Origin: Enterobacter cancerogenus | GTDB lineage: Bacteria; Pseudomonadota; Gammaproteobacteria; Enterobacterales; Enterobacteriaceae | DNA: 64,000 nt | Direction: 5' to 3' | Assembly (NCBI GenBank): GCA_000773965.1 | Contig: JRUP01000006.1 | Span: 62,001 to 126,000, forward strand | In this document: positions 44,537 to 53,679 of the stretch, one piece after another | How positions within the stretch are numbered: position 1 is the stretch's first letter | Layout of the letters: every line of letters begins with the position of its first letter | Program-made: the position numbers and the translations under genes | Notes under the pieces: generated by a model | Told to the model about the DNA's origin: nothing | The model's database searches: none | Seen by the model: only the letters and a program-made list of their open reading frames with translations

Positions 44537-45454
44537 ATGAACATAACCACCATCGCCAGCATTACACTGCCCGCGTTTTACGACAAAGCTCGCAACCTCA
44601 ACAACCTGCTGAATTGGATGGAACAGGCAGCACAGGAAGGTGCCGACCTGGTGGTATTCCCGGAGCAGGTTTTACAAGGCTATCTGCCGGATACGCTCAA
44701 CTGGAACGGTGAAGCGGTGGCGTGGCAAATGGCGCAAGCCGAAGTGGTGACCGAAGGTGAGAGCGTGCAGGCCATGCAAAAGCTCGCCACGCAACTGGGC
44801 TTGCATGTGGTTTTCGGCATGACCGAGCGCCATCCTGAACGTGCCGAAGTGCTGTTTAACAGCGCGGTGCTCTTGGGGCCAGACGGTTTGCTCGGCGTGT
44901 ATCGCAAAGTGCATCAGCCGGGCGATGAGAAGCACGTCTACTATCCCGGCAGCGATTTCCCGGTGTTCAGCACGCCAATTGGCCGCATTGGTATGTTGAT
45001 TTGCTACGACAAAGTGTTCCCGGAAAGCACTCGCGAGTTGGCGCTGAAAGGCGCGGACATCATGATCATGCCCACCGCATGGGGCTATGCCGGAGACGGC
45101 AGTGCAGGCGATGCCGATCCGATGGTGGATAGCTACACGCTGTTTGGCCGTGTGCGCGCACTGGAAAATCAATGCTGGATGATCGAATCCAATCTGTGCG
45201 GCCAGCACGGCAATCTTCACTATCACGGCCACAGCCGCATTATCGATCCGCTGGGAAATATCGTGGCCGACAGTGGCACCATGGAAGGCATGGCGATTGC
45301 CCGCGTCGAGGTGCAATCCGCCATTCTGCGCGCCCGCAGCAGCGACTATCTCGGCTATCACTTCCTGAAAGATTACGTTCCGGTGCAGGCCCCGCCTTCG
45401 CCGTTGACGGTTCACAATCGCCACGCGCGACCTTTGGGGGAAAACCATGAGTAA
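44537..45454 (+). CDS. Carbon-nitrogen hydrolase (nitrilase superfamily amidase)
   Basis: A 305-residue enzyme with the complete catalytic triad of the family: Glu 43 in VVFPEQ, Lys 124 in VYRKVHQPG and Cys 156 in GMLICYDKVFPES. It hydrolyses a carbon-nitrogen bond, most likely of an amide or N-carbamoyl compound, since aliphatic amidases and carbamoylases share this pattern. It is the first gene of an operon with an importer and an AtzG-AtzE pair, and its end overlaps the ATPase gene by eight bases. Confidence 0.9.
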   Translation: MNITTIASITLPAFYDKARNLNNLLNWMEQAAQEGADLVVFPEQVLQGYLPDTLNWNGEAVAWQMAQAEVVTEGESVQAMQKLATQLGLHVVFGMTERHPERAEVLFNSAVLLGPDGLLGVYRKVHQPGDEKHVYYPGSDFPVFSTPIGRIGMLICYDKVFPESTRELALKGADIMIMPTAWGYAGDGSAGDADPMVDSYTLFGRVRALENQCWMIESNLCGQHGNLHYHGHSRIIDPLGNIVADSGTMEGMAIARVEVQSAILRARSSDYLGYHFLKDYVPVQAPPSPLTVHNRHARPLGENHE

Positions 45455-46229
45455 AGTTCTGGAAGCCGCTGGCATCCACAAAAGCTATCCCACGCCGGAG
45501 GGTGAGGTGACGGTGCTGCGCAACCTCAACTTCCATGCCAATCGCAATGAATTCGTCTCTTTTGTCGGGCCCAGCGGCTGCGGCAAATCGACGCTGTTCA
45601 ACATCATCACCGGGCTGCTAATGCCCGACAGCGGCAGCATATTGCTGAAGAATCGCGAAACCACCGGCACGCCGTCACCGGAACTCGGTTATGTGCTGCA
45701 AAAAGACCTGCTGTTCCCGTGGCGTACGGTGATCGACAACGTGATCCTCGGTCTGGAAGTGCGCGGCATGCCCAAAGCACAGGCGCGAGCCAAAGCGCGT
45801 GAACTGTTCGAACTCTACAAAATGACCGGTTACGAGCAGAAGTATCCGTCGCAGCTTTCCGGCGGCATGAAACAGCGTGTGGCATTGATGCGCACCATGG
45901 TCACCAACCCGGAAATCATCCTGATGGATGAGGCTTATAAGGCGCTGGACTACCCGCTCAAAATCTCGCTGGAAAGTGAATTGCTGAGTGTGGTGAAAGA
46001 GCAGCACAAGACGGTGATCTTCATTACGCATGATATCGAAGAGGCGGTCACGCTGTCGGATCGTGTTTACGTGATGAAAGCGCGCCCCGGTGAAATTGTG
46101 CAGGAGATTGAGGTCGATCTCGGCACGGATAGCCTGTCGATACCCGAACGCCGCCTGTCGCCGCGTTTCAATGAGTATTACGAGCATATCTGGCGCAGCA
46201 TCGGCATTCAGCCTGAGCCGGTTAACTAA
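45447..46229 (+). CDS. SsuB/TauB-like ABC transporter ATP-binding protein
   Basis: A 260-residue ATPase of the nitrate/sulfonate/taurine group: Walker A GPSGCGKST (about residues 39-47), LSGGMKQRVALMRTM, and LMDEAYKALDYPLK in place of the usual DEPFGALD. FPWRTVIDNVILGLEVRG is typical. It overlaps the amidase gene and lies 12 bases before the permease gene, so it belongs to one transporter. Confidence 0.92.
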   Translation: MSKVLEAAGIHKSYPTPEGEVTVLRNLNFHANRNEFVSFVGPSGCGKSTLFNIITGLLMPDSGSILLKNRETTGTPSPELGYVLQKDLLFPWRTVIDNVILGLEVRGMPKAQARAKARELFELYKMTGYEQKYPSQLSGGMKQRVALMRTMVTNPEIILMDEAYKALDYPLKISLESELLSVVKEQHKTVIFITHDIEEAVTLSDRVYVMKARPGEIVQEIEVDLGTDSLSIPERRLSPRFNEYYEHIWRSIGIQPEPVN

Positions 46230-46241
46230 CGAGAGGACGAC

Positions 46242-47084
46242 ATGACAATGAACTCAGTGTCTACACGCCCTACGGTTGCGGCGACGGCAAATCGCAGTTC
46301 GCGAGAAACCTTTTTCCGCTCAGCTAACGCACGTCGCTACACGCTGCTGTTCTTACAGGTGGCGATTGTGGTGCTGCTGTTGGGAGGGTGGGAGCTCGGT
46401 GTGCGCAGTGGCAACATCAACGCCTTCCTGTTCTCCAGCCCTTCGCAGGTATGGGAGGTGCTGGTCCAGCGCTTTCAGTCCGGTGAAATGGTGACCGATG
46501 TGCGCGTCACCGCCGTTGAAACCCTGGTGGGGTTTGCCGTGGGCGCGATTGGCGGCTCTATCCTGGGGTTGCTGCTGTGGTACTCGCGCTTTATCTCTGA
46601 CCTTGCCGCGCCGTTTATCGCCGCGATTGGCTCAATTCCGGTGCTGGCGATTGCGCCGATGACCATCATCTGGTTCGGCACGGAGATGCTTTCCAAAGTG
46701 GTGATTGTGGCGTTTTCCTGCGTGGTGGTGTCACTGACCACCTCTTATAAAGGCGCGATGCGCACCGATCCCGATCTCATCAACCTCCTGCGATCCTTCA
46801 ACGCCGGACGCGGCACCATTTTCTTCAAGCTGGTGGTGCCATCCGCGATGTTGTGGGTGCTGTCGGGCTTAAGGCTTAACGTTGGCTTCGCGCTGGTCGG
46901 TGCCATCGTCGGTGAATACATCTCTTCGGATAGCGGCGTGGGTCACATGATCCTGCTGGGGAGTTCCAATTTCGGTATGAACATTGTGCTGGCTGGCATC
47001 GTGCTGGTCATGCTGATGATGCTGTGTTTCAACGCGCTGGTGGCATTTATTGAACGCCTCATTCTCTCCTGGGACAGGAAATAA
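46242..47084 (+). CDS. SsuC/TauC-like ABC transporter permease
   Basis: A 280-residue inner-membrane permease with six predicted helices and the ATPase-docking loop LINLLRSFNAGRGTIFFKLVVPSAMLWVLSGLRLNVGFALVGAIVGEYI. The N-terminus has about 30 polar residues before the first helix. ATG 46248 is an alternative start. It is flanked closely by the ATPase and binding-protein genes. Confidence 0.92.
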   Translation: MTMNSVSTRPTVAATANRSSRETFFRSANARRYTLLFLQVAIVVLLLGGWELGVRSGNINAFLFSSPSQVWEVLVQRFQSGEMVTDVRVTAVETLVGFAVGAIGGSILGLLLWYSRFISDLAAPFIAAIGSIPVLAIAPMTIIWFGTEMLSKVVIVAFSCVVVSLTTSYKGAMRTDPDLINLLRSFNAGRGTIFFKLVVPSAMLWVLSGLRLNVGFALVGAIVGEYISSDSGVGHMILLGSSNFGMNIVLAGIVLVMLMMLCFNALVAFIERLILSWDRK

Positions 47085-47086
47085 TC

Positions 47087-48094
47087 ATGAAAAAATTCCG
47101 TTTAGCTACGATCTCTGCCGCAGTTTGTCTGGCTTCTCTGGTGAGTGCGCACGCGGCTGACACGCCAGTGCGCATCAACCAGGCGTTTCAATCGCTTCTC
47201 TATCTGCCGTTGTATGTGGCACAGGAGCAGGGTTTTTTTAAACAGCAGGGCGTTGATGTGAAAATCAGCACCGGTGGCGGCGGGGCGCAATCCTGGGCGG
47301 CGGTGATTGGCGGCTCGGCAGATTTCTCGATTCAGGATCCGGTGTTTGTGCCGAAAACCCGCGAAAACGGCGGCAAAGGGGTGGTGGTGGCCGGGGTACA
47401 GAACGCGCCAACCATCTTCATCTTCGGCAAAGAAGCGGCTTCTTTGCAGGACAATTTGTCACTGCTCGCGGGTAAACGTGTGGTGACCAGCCCGCAACCG
47501 GATACCACCTGGGCGTTTATGAGTTATCTGATCAAACAGAACAACCTTAAAGACGTGAAGCTGGTGCATGTGGCGATTGGCAATGAGATCCCGGCGGTGG
47601 CGGCAGGTCGTGCAGATTACGCGTTAGCGGCGGAGCCACAGGTCACCATGGCCGAAAAGCAAAACGGCTTGCATGTGGCTTACTCGTTCTCAGCCGCGCA
47701 ATCCTGGTATCCGTTTGCCTTCTCTAGCCTGACGACCACACAACAATATATTGATAAGAATCCACAGGCCGCGCAGGCCGTCGTGACCGCCTTTGAACAG
47801 GCCTCACGCTTTATCTACAAGCATCCGGCTGAGTCGGTGACCATTGCACGTAAATACTTCCCGGCGTTGCCCGAGGAGGTGGTGAAAACCGCAGTGCAGC
47901 GTGAAATCGATGCCAAAGGCTATCCGGAGAACGTGCTGGTGTCGCAGAAGGCCTGGGATAACAACATGAACATCGCGCTGTATGCCAAAAACATCAAAGC
48001 CTATCCCTCTGAAGCCACGTCATATCAGAACAACGTGAACACGACGCTGGCGACTAAGGCCAAAGAAGCGGTCGATGCGATGGGTGATAAGTAA
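47087..48094 (+). CDS. NMT1/SsuA-like periplasmic binding protein
   Basis: A 335-residue exported protein: signal peptide to about residue 24 (AHA-ADTP), then the NMT1/SsuA-like fold with VRINQAFQSLLYLPLYVAQEQGFFKQQGVDVKIS and GGAQSWAAVIGGSADFSIQDPVFVPKTRENGGKGVVVAG. Relatives bind nitrate, sulfonates, thiamine precursors or pyrimidine derivatives. With the amidases around it, a nitrogen-rich ligand such as a ureide or carbamoyl compound is likely. A hairpin follows. Confidence 0.9.
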   Translation: MKKFRLATISAAVCLASLVSAHAADTPVRINQAFQSLLYLPLYVAQEQGFFKQQGVDVKISTGGGGAQSWAAVIGGSADFSIQDPVFVPKTRENGGKGVVVAGVQNAPTIFIFGKEAASLQDNLSLLAGKRVVTSPQPDTTWAFMSYLIKQNNLKDVKLVHVAIGNEIPAVAAGRADYALAAEPQVTMAEKQNGLHVAYSFSAAQSWYPFAFSSLTTTQQYIDKNPQAAQAVVTAFEQASRFIYKHPAESVTIARKYFPALPEEVVKTAVQREIDAKGYPENVLVSQKAWDNNMNIALYAKNIKAYPSEATSYQNNVNTTLATKAKEAVDAMGDK

Positions 48095-48120
48095 GTCCTC
48101 ACCTACCTTCGAAAAGTGAT

Positions 48121-48140
48121 GGGCGCACCGCTGTGCGCCC
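48121..48140 (+). other. Intra-operon hairpin
   Basis: GGGCGCAC (48121-48128) pairs with GTGCGCCC (48133-48140) around CGCT, in the gap before the AtzG-like gene, and no T-tract follows. It may protect or partly attenuate the transcript so that transporter genes are expressed more than amidase genes. Confidence 0.5.
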
Positions 48141-48160
48141 GCAATAAAAGAGGATTGATT

Positions 48161-48364
48161 ATGGATGCACTGACACTTCGACTGGCATTGATACAGCGCC
48201 ATTGCGCGGCTGATGCGGTTGAGCTGGAACACCTGCTTACCGATTGTGAAGCGCGTGCGGCGGGCGTTAGCGCCTTTGCTGCGCAACATTTCGCGCCAAC
48301 GCTGCTGCCGGCAAACGCCTGGGTTTCCGCTTTGCAGCCGCCGCTGGAGTTGCCCCATGAGTGA
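48161..48364 (+). CDS. AtzG-like small amidase partner (DUF4089)
   Basis: A 67-residue protein of AtzG type: a three-helix domain with FAAQHFAPTLLPANAWVSALQPPLELP at the end. AtzG pairs with the amidase AtzE to form the 1-carboxybiuret hydrolase of cyanuric acid breakdown. Its stop overlaps the amidase start by eight bases, as expected for subunits made together. AGAGG precedes ATG 48161. That the pair acts on carboxybiuret here is unproven. Confidence 0.75.
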   Translation: MDALTLRLALIQRHCAADAVELEHLLTDCEARAAGVSAFAAQHFAPTLLPANAWVSALQPPLELPHE

Positions 48365-49727
48365 GTTGATCGATGTCTCGATGCTGACGCTGGCACAACA
48401 GTTGCGCATGCGGCAGACCAGCGTGCCAGAACTGGTTGAAGCCTGTCTGGCGCGTGAGGAAATCACACGCGATCTCAATGCTTTCAATGAGGTCTATGTG
48501 TCTCAGGTCCGTCAGACGGCCAAAGCCAGCCAACGCTTACTGGAACAGGGCTACGATCTGGGCCCGCTGCATGGCATGCCGATTGCCATTAAAGCCAATA
48601 TCGATTTGGCCGGTGAGGAGATGCACGCGGGCAGTCAGATACTCAGCGGCAATATCGCCCAGCGTGATGCGGTGGTCGTGCAGCGTCTGAAGCAGGCGGG
48701 CGCGTTAATCATCGGCAGCACCAATATGCATGAGTTCGCCTGGGGCGGCACCACCAACAATCCGCACTACGGTGCCAGCAGCAATCCCTGGGATGATGCC
48801 CGCATTCCTGCCGGTTCCAGCGGCGGTTCGGGTGTCGCCGCCTCGGTGCGCAGTGCGCTGGCAACGTTGGGCACCGATACCGGGGGATCGATTCGTTTAC
48901 CGGCGTCGATGAACGGGATCACCGGCTTGCGCCCGGGCGTGGGGCGACTCTCCACGGAGGGCATTTTTCCCCTCGCCACCAGTCTTGATACCGTCGGGCC
49001 GCTGGCTCGTTATGCCGAAGAGTGTGAAGTGCTGTTTAATGTGCTCGACGGCAAAACACAGCCGCTGACAGCATTACCGGAACTGGCCGGATTGCGTATT
49101 GGCTTGCTAGCTGATGTGCATCAGCAGGTGCAGCCTGATGTCGCGACTGCCTATGATCAAATGGTGCAGTGGTTGAGTGCGGCGGGCGCGCGTTGCCAGA
49201 CGCTGAGTTTGACCGGGCTTGAGCAGGCGGTGAACGCGCTGGTGCTGATCAACCTTGCGGAACCGGCTTCATTGCACGCCGCCTGGCTTGCTGACCGTCC
49301 GCAAGAATACGGTGCGGATGTGCGTAAGCTGCTGCAAGCGGGACTCGCCATTACCGCAGTGGAGTATCTGCAGGCACAACGTTTCCGCACCGGTTTACGC
49401 CAGCAGTTGTTGCAGCATTTGAATCAGGTGGATGTGATTCTGGTGCCGACGCTGCCATTTACCGCACCGCATAAAGGACTGGAAGCGATTCAAATGGGAG
49501 ACCGCGAAGAGAGCGTGTTGACCGGCAACATGCGTTACAACGCGCTGGCAAGTCTGTCAGCACTGCCCGCTATCAGTCTGCCTGCCGGGTTTGATCATGC
49601 AGGGATGCCCATTGGCATGCAGCTCATCGGACGTGATGGCGCTGAGCGCAAACTGCTCGCTTTCGCGCGTCGATTCCAACAGGAGCACGATTATCATCTG
49701 CAAACGCCAACCCGGCTACGTGCGTGA
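48357..49727 (+). CDS. AtzE-like amidase-signature enzyme
   Basis: A 456-residue amidase-signature protein. Catalytic Lys 79 is in PIAIKANIDLAG, the cis-Ser is in PAGSSGGSGVAA (about 154-155), and the nucleophile Ser 178 is in GTDTGGSIRLPA. Start at 48357 overlaps the AtzG-like gene; an in-frame extension further upstream would lie wholly inside it. This gene pair resembles AtzG-AtzE, although no AtzF-like allophanate hydrolase is adjacent, so the pathway would be completed elsewhere or the substrate differs. Confidence 0.9.
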   Translation: MSELIDVSMLTLAQQLRMRQTSVPELVEACLAREEITRDLNAFNEVYVSQVRQTAKASQRLLEQGYDLGPLHGMPIAIKANIDLAGEEMHAGSQILSGNIAQRDAVVVQRLKQAGALIIGSTNMHEFAWGGTTNNPHYGASSNPWDDARIPAGSSGGSGVAASVRSALATLGTDTGGSIRLPASMNGITGLRPGVGRLSTEGIFPLATSLDTVGPLARYAEECEVLFNVLDGKTQPLTALPELAGLRIGLLADVHQQVQPDVATAYDQMVQWLSAAGARCQTLSLTGLEQAVNALVLINLAEPASLHAAWLADRPQEYGADVRKLLQAGLAITAVEYLQAQRFRTGLRQQLLQHLNQVDVILVPTLPFTAPHKGLEAIQMGDREESVLTGNMRYNALASLSALPAISLPAGFDHAGMPIGMQLIGRDGAERKLLAFARRFQQEHDYHLQTPTRLRA

Positions 49728-50599
49728 AACCCATTCCGCTGCGCGACCTGTTAATCCTGCTGCTGGTGGTCAACGGCTGGGCTTTTAACGTTATCGCCAT
49801 GAAGTTTGGCCTGATGGAACTGCCGCCGCTTTTCATGCTGACGCTGCGTTTTGTGCTGGTGGCGGCCCTGCTGCTGCCGTTTCATCGCCTGACGTGGCGT
49901 CAGTTACCTGGCATGATGCTGCTGGGATTCACCTTTGGTTTTGTGCATTTCGGGTTAATGGTGATTGGCATGCAAACCACCGATGCGGGCACCACCGCCG
50001 TGTTTATCCAGATGGGCACGCCGATCGCCATGCTGCTGGCAGCATTCTGGCTCAAAGAGCGGCTGCGCTATCAGCAAATCGGCGGCGTAGTGGTGGCGTT
50101 TTTGGGCGTGATGATTCTTACAGGCAGTCCGGCACTCGCGCACTGGCAAAGCATCATGTGGTTATTGATCAGCGCCTGTGGTTGGGCATGCAGCACGGTG
50201 CTGATCAAGCGTTTGCCGCCGATTGCACCGCTGGCGATGACGGGCTGGCTGTCACTGTTTGCCATTCCACTGGTGGGGGTGAGTTCGCTACTGACCGAGC
50301 AGCACCAGTTCACTTTGCTACTCGCAGCGGGTTGGCGCGGTTGGCTCGGGGTCATCTACAGCGCGCTGGGTTCGTCCATCCTCGCTTATTCATTGTGGTA
50401 CGGCCTGCTGAAACGCTATCCCGCCAGCCAGATTCTGCCCTGGTCATTGCTGAGCCCGGCACTGGCGCTGTTAATGGGCGTGGCAATTCTGCATGAATCG
50501 CTGGATCACAGCAAAGTGATCGGCACGCTGCTGATTGTAGGAGGGATATTGCTGGCAGTGGTACGAGGCACAGTCATGAAGAAGAGGATGGTCGTGTAA
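49724..50599 (+). CDS. EamA/DMT-family permease
   Basis: A 291-residue membrane protein with ten hydrophobic segments in two EamA repeats (LLLVVNGWAFNVIAMKFGLMELPPLFMLTLRF and the later LISACGWACSTVLIKRLPP). The start is GTG 49724, overlapping the amidase stop, so it is the last gene of the operon. It might export a product or import another amino compound. Confidence 0.87.
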   Translation: MKPIPLRDLLILLLVVNGWAFNVIAMKFGLMELPPLFMLTLRFVLVAALLLPFHRLTWRQLPGMMLLGFTFGFVHFGLMVIGMQTTDAGTTAVFIQMGTPIAMLLAAFWLKERLRYQQIGGVVVAFLGVMILTGSPALAHWQSIMWLLISACGWACSTVLIKRLPPIAPLAMTGWLSLFAIPLVGVSSLLTEQHQFTLLLAAGWRGWLGVIYSALGSSILAYSLWYGLLKRYPASQILPWSLLSPALALLMGVAILHESLDHSKVIGTLLIVGGILLAVVRGTVMKKRMVV

Positions 50600-51027
50600 T
50601 TGGGATTTTTCAGCCGGAATGCTCAGAACTCTTTATGTAAGAGGATTATATCGGCATATCACTCAAACCTACTATGCGGCATGTAAGGCGCGCACGTCGG
50701 CTCAACATCGCGAGTTAATTCCCCAATCTTCCTGATTATTACTCTCCTATTTAATTAATTCCTTCAATACAACACTTCATTAATGACTGGCACTAATTTT
50801 TATAAATAACTGCTATTAATCTGATTCGAACAGAAACCTCTTCACTATTTATGTGTAAACAGTCACAGTATCGACCAATTAAAATGAAAGCGTAAAGTAA
50901 AGAAGTAATGTGAAGGTTATTTGACTATATAAGAGTTTGGCAAGCAAATATACCAGTAATGCATATAAATCCCGTTGCTTTTGAGCGTAGAACATCTATC
51001 AAGCATGGCAACTGCAACTCAACATAA
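50600..51027. other. AT-rich gap before the flippase gene
   Basis: A 428-base stretch without a credible gene. It becomes strongly AT-rich after about 50740. TTGACT near 50920 could be a -35 element. No JUMPstart/ops sequence, which often precedes polysaccharide clusters, is seen. Confidence 0.5.
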
Positions 51028-52281
51028 GTGTATGTGAGACGTGACATGTATTCTAACGCGATATGGATCATGCTGGAGAAGTCAGTCAATATCATCGGAC
51101 TGATATATATCAATTCGTTAATGGCTAAATACATTGGCCCGGATAATTTTGGCAAGATAAACATCGCCACCTCTCTGTTTATCTTTGTACAGACGTTGTC
51201 ATGGTTTGGTGGTCAGAATATTATTTTTAAACGCATGAGTGAGAGAGCCCGTTCAGGTATCGCTTTGGCGATGCATACGCAGAATCAGAGACGTTTTTTC
51301 TTTCTCATCTCCTCAAGTGCAGTACTCACGTATCTCTACTTCTTTACGGATCTCACGGTCTTTATCTTTGGCGTGGCCAACTGCATCGCGACGTATTACA
51401 TCGTGATGGACTTCTTTTCTATCTATAACAACACTCAATTAAAATCTAAGATCAATACGATTACCAATGTCATCGGATTGTCTTTGGCACTGATGGCTAG
51501 ATTCTACATATCACACTTTGAACTGCCGATTTACTATTTCACGATACCTATCATCATTATCCCTCTGATCCCTTATGTCATGCGCCTTGTGTACTTTAGG
51601 CAGACCACAGTAGTCAATGAAAGTAGTAAAGGTGTTGTGATGTATAACCGCCATATGTTGTATACCGGCGGGGCCTTAATCCTGTCGAGTATATCAGCGG
51701 ATATCTACACGCAGATTTCGAGTATTTTCCTGGCTAAAATGATCTCTTACTCAAATCTGGGAATCTATAGCGTTGCATTAACCATAGGAGGCGCCTGGTC
51801 ATTTATCGTATTGGCATTAATAACGAGTTTCTTCTCAAAGATTTACAATGAAAAGAATCAACCTGCTGTTGATGAATTACTAAGTAAAATCAACAGAATT
51901 GTAATCCTGCTGTCTCTTGTTGTGCTAGGTGGGTTCTATCTGTTTGGTGATGATTTTATCCATTTGCTTTATGGCAATAAGTATATGGGATCTGCCGAAA
52001 TTATACCCATCATCATTATTGGCACGATGTTCTCGTCACTGGGAACCATCTGCTACCGGTATATGATCAAAGAGTCCGGATACAACTATCTGGCTAAGAA
52101 GATGTTTTTATGTTGTGTATTAACCGTGCCATTCTCCTGGCTCATGATTCGCACCTTCGGGATTAATGGCGCTGCATACTGTTTTTTGATTGTCGAAATT
52201 TTGTCTTGTACGTTACTGAATTATTTTTTCAAGAATAAAACAATCATCAAAATGCACCTCAACATTTTTAAAATGAGATAA
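51028..52281 (+). CDS. Wzx/PST-type polysaccharide flippase
   Basis: A 417-residue membrane protein with 12 or more hydrophobic segments. WIMLEKSVNIIGLIYINSLMAKYIGPDNFGKINIATSLFIFVQTLSWFGGQNIIFKRM is the typical start of oligosaccharide repeat-unit flippases. GTG 51028 gives this length; ATG 51046 (411 residues) is an alternative and neither has a strong Shine-Dalgarno. The gene is markedly more AT-rich than the flanking operons, as usual for transferred surface-polysaccharide genes, yet only one partner gene is present. Confidence 0.85.
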   Translation: MYVRRDMYSNAIWIMLEKSVNIIGLIYINSLMAKYIGPDNFGKINIATSLFIFVQTLSWFGGQNIIFKRMSERARSGIALAMHTQNQRRFFFLISSSAVLTYLYFFTDLTVFIFGVANCIATYYIVMDFFSIYNNTQLKSKINTITNVIGLSLALMARFYISHFELPIYYFTIPIIIIPLIPYVMRLVYFRQTTVVNESSKGVVMYNRHMLYTGGALILSSISADIYTQISSIFLAKMISYSNLGIYSVALTIGGAWSFIVLALITSFFSKIYNEKNQPAVDELLSKINRIVILLSLVVLGGFYLFGDDFIHLLYGNKYMGSAEIIPIIIIGTMFSSLGTICYRYMIKESGYNYLAKKMFLCCVLTVPFSWLMIRTFGINGAAYCFLIVEILSCTLLNYFFKNKTIIKMHLNIFKMR

Positions 52282-52286
52282 TTTCA

Positions 52287-53156
52287 ATGAGAATGATAAA
52301 ACACACAGTTAAGTCAGCTCTGAAAATTAGCGCTAATATTTCACCAGAATTCTGTGCTAAAGCCCACTACTATATAAAATTCAAGAAAAAACTTAACTTA
52401 TCAAACCCCACGAATTTCAATGAAAAAATTCAGTGGCTTAAGTTTAATGAGTTCAATAATGAGATTTACACGCAGTGTGCAGATAAATTCAAGGTCAGAG
52501 AATATATTATATCCAAAGGCTGCGGCGAAATTCTCAATGAGCTTTATGGCGTCTACGATAATCCGCAGGACATTGACTATGCTGCACTGCCTGAAAGATT
52601 TGCCCTCAAGTGCAATCACGGCGCAGGCTACAACATCATTTGTAGTGATAAATCCTCATTAAATGTTGATAAAACCAACCGGCAGTTGAGCAAGTGGTTA
52701 AGTGAGGATTTCTCATCACATTTTATTGAGCCACAGTACCGAAAGATTGAGAGAAAGATTCTCTGCGAAAAATTCATCGAGAATGAACGCGGTGGTTTTC
52801 CAGACGACTATAAGTTTTACTGCTTTAACGGTAAACCCTACGCCGTCATGGTTTGTGTCGGTCGTGAAAAAGGCACGCCTAAATTCTATTACTTTGACAT
52901 GAACTGGAATCCACTTCCCTTTGAAGATACAGTGAAGTTGATTAATAAGTATGATCTGCCCGAGATGCCTGATGGCTTTGTAAAAATGAAGCAGTATGCA
53001 ATGAAACTGGCGAGCGATTTTAAATTCGTGCGCGCTGATTTCTATCTTCTCAATGGCGAAGTCATTTTTGGCGAACTGACATTTACGCCTTCAGCAGGAC
53101 TGGATGTGTCCCTTCAGGAAGCGGATGCCATTTTGGGAGGGCAGCTGAGGTTGTGA
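52287..53156 (+). CDS. TupA-like ATP-grasp protein
   Basis: A 289-residue protein of the TupA-like ATP-grasp family often found in capsule and exopolysaccharide clusters. NPTNFNEKIQWLKFN, CADKFKVREYIISKGCGEILNELYGVYDNPQDIDY, FALKCNHGAGYNIIC and FKFVRADFYLLNGEVIFGELTFTPSAG are the conserved blocks. TupA of Bacillus is linked to teichuronopeptide synthesis; members are thought to add amino acids to sugars. It follows the flippase by five bases and a terminator comes next. Confidence 0.82.
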   Translation: MRMIKHTVKSALKISANISPEFCAKAHYYIKFKKKLNLSNPTNFNEKIQWLKFNEFNNEIYTQCADKFKVREYIISKGCGEILNELYGVYDNPQDIDYAALPERFALKCNHGAGYNIICSDKSSLNVDKTNRQLSKWLSEDFSSHFIEPQYRKIERKILCEKFIENERGGFPDDYKFYCFNGKPYAVMVCVGREKGTPKFYYFDMNWNPLPFEDTVKLINKYDLPEMPDGFVKMKQYAMKLASDFKFVRADFYLLNGEVIFGELTFTPSAGLDVSLQEADAILGGQLRL

Positions 53157-53221
53157 TGGGTGTGCATGGAGCGCCCCAGACAGAGTAGAGTTAACTCTCG
53201 CAGTTGATGGATAGCGGTTCG

Positions 53222-53260
53222 GGGATTGAGGGCGGCATAATGAAGCACTCAATCCCTTTT
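53222..53260 (+). terminator. Rho-independent terminator after the TupA-like gene
   Basis: GGGATTGAG (53222-53230) pairs with CTCAATCCC (53248-53256) around a 17-base loop, followed by TTTT. Confidence 0.8.
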
Positions 53261-53417
53261 CATTTATTGATTCAGCTCCGCGACTGCGGCCCTGGCAGTG
53301 ATACAAGCCTTTAACACCTTACGAGTTTCAATCGTTTCCAGGTCAGGCGGCAGCAAGGGCAAGGCGTTATAAGGGATTTCAGGATTTCAGACCCTATGTT
53401 TAAAAAAATCTTTTTTA

Positions 53418-53459
53418 TCGACATATCGTCAAAACATGTCGATGGCGTAAACATGTCGA
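53418..53459. repeat. ATGTCGA repeats upstream of the response-regulator operon
   Basis: AAACATGTCGA occurs twice (53432-53442 and 53449-53459), 17 bases apart, and TCGACAT at 53418-53424 is an inverted copy of the core. They fall in a 523-base gap (53157-53679) with no gene, after the terminator. Regular spacing suggests a binding array. Confidence 0.5.
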
Positions 53460-53589
53460 AATCATGATATGTAAGATATATCATATAGCCTAAAATGTTA
53501 AATGAACACATAACAGCAAGAGGTCAATGTTAAAGGAACTAATAATATAAAAATCAATGCATTAGTCACCTTACAAGATGTGCTTTCGA

Positions 53590-53603
53590 TAAGTACTTTC
53601 CTA
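53590..53603. promoter_or_regulatory. RcsAB/BvgA-like box (TAAGTACTTTCCTA)
   Basis: It matches the RcsAB box TAAGAATATTCCTA at 11 of 14 positions and contains the BvgA heptad TTTCCTA. A second, weaker TATTCTTAG follows at 53610-53618. It lies 77 bases before the first response-regulator start. Confidence 0.55.
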
Positions 53604-53679
53604 CAGACTATTCTTAGTTATCTTGCTAGGCTATCTCTCAAATCAATCCTGTCAACCGATCTTACGGGCCGCCTATCCC

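Noticed and set aside
50600..51027. JUMPstart/ops element before the flippase
   Set aside because: No GGCGGTAG core or its flanks are present.
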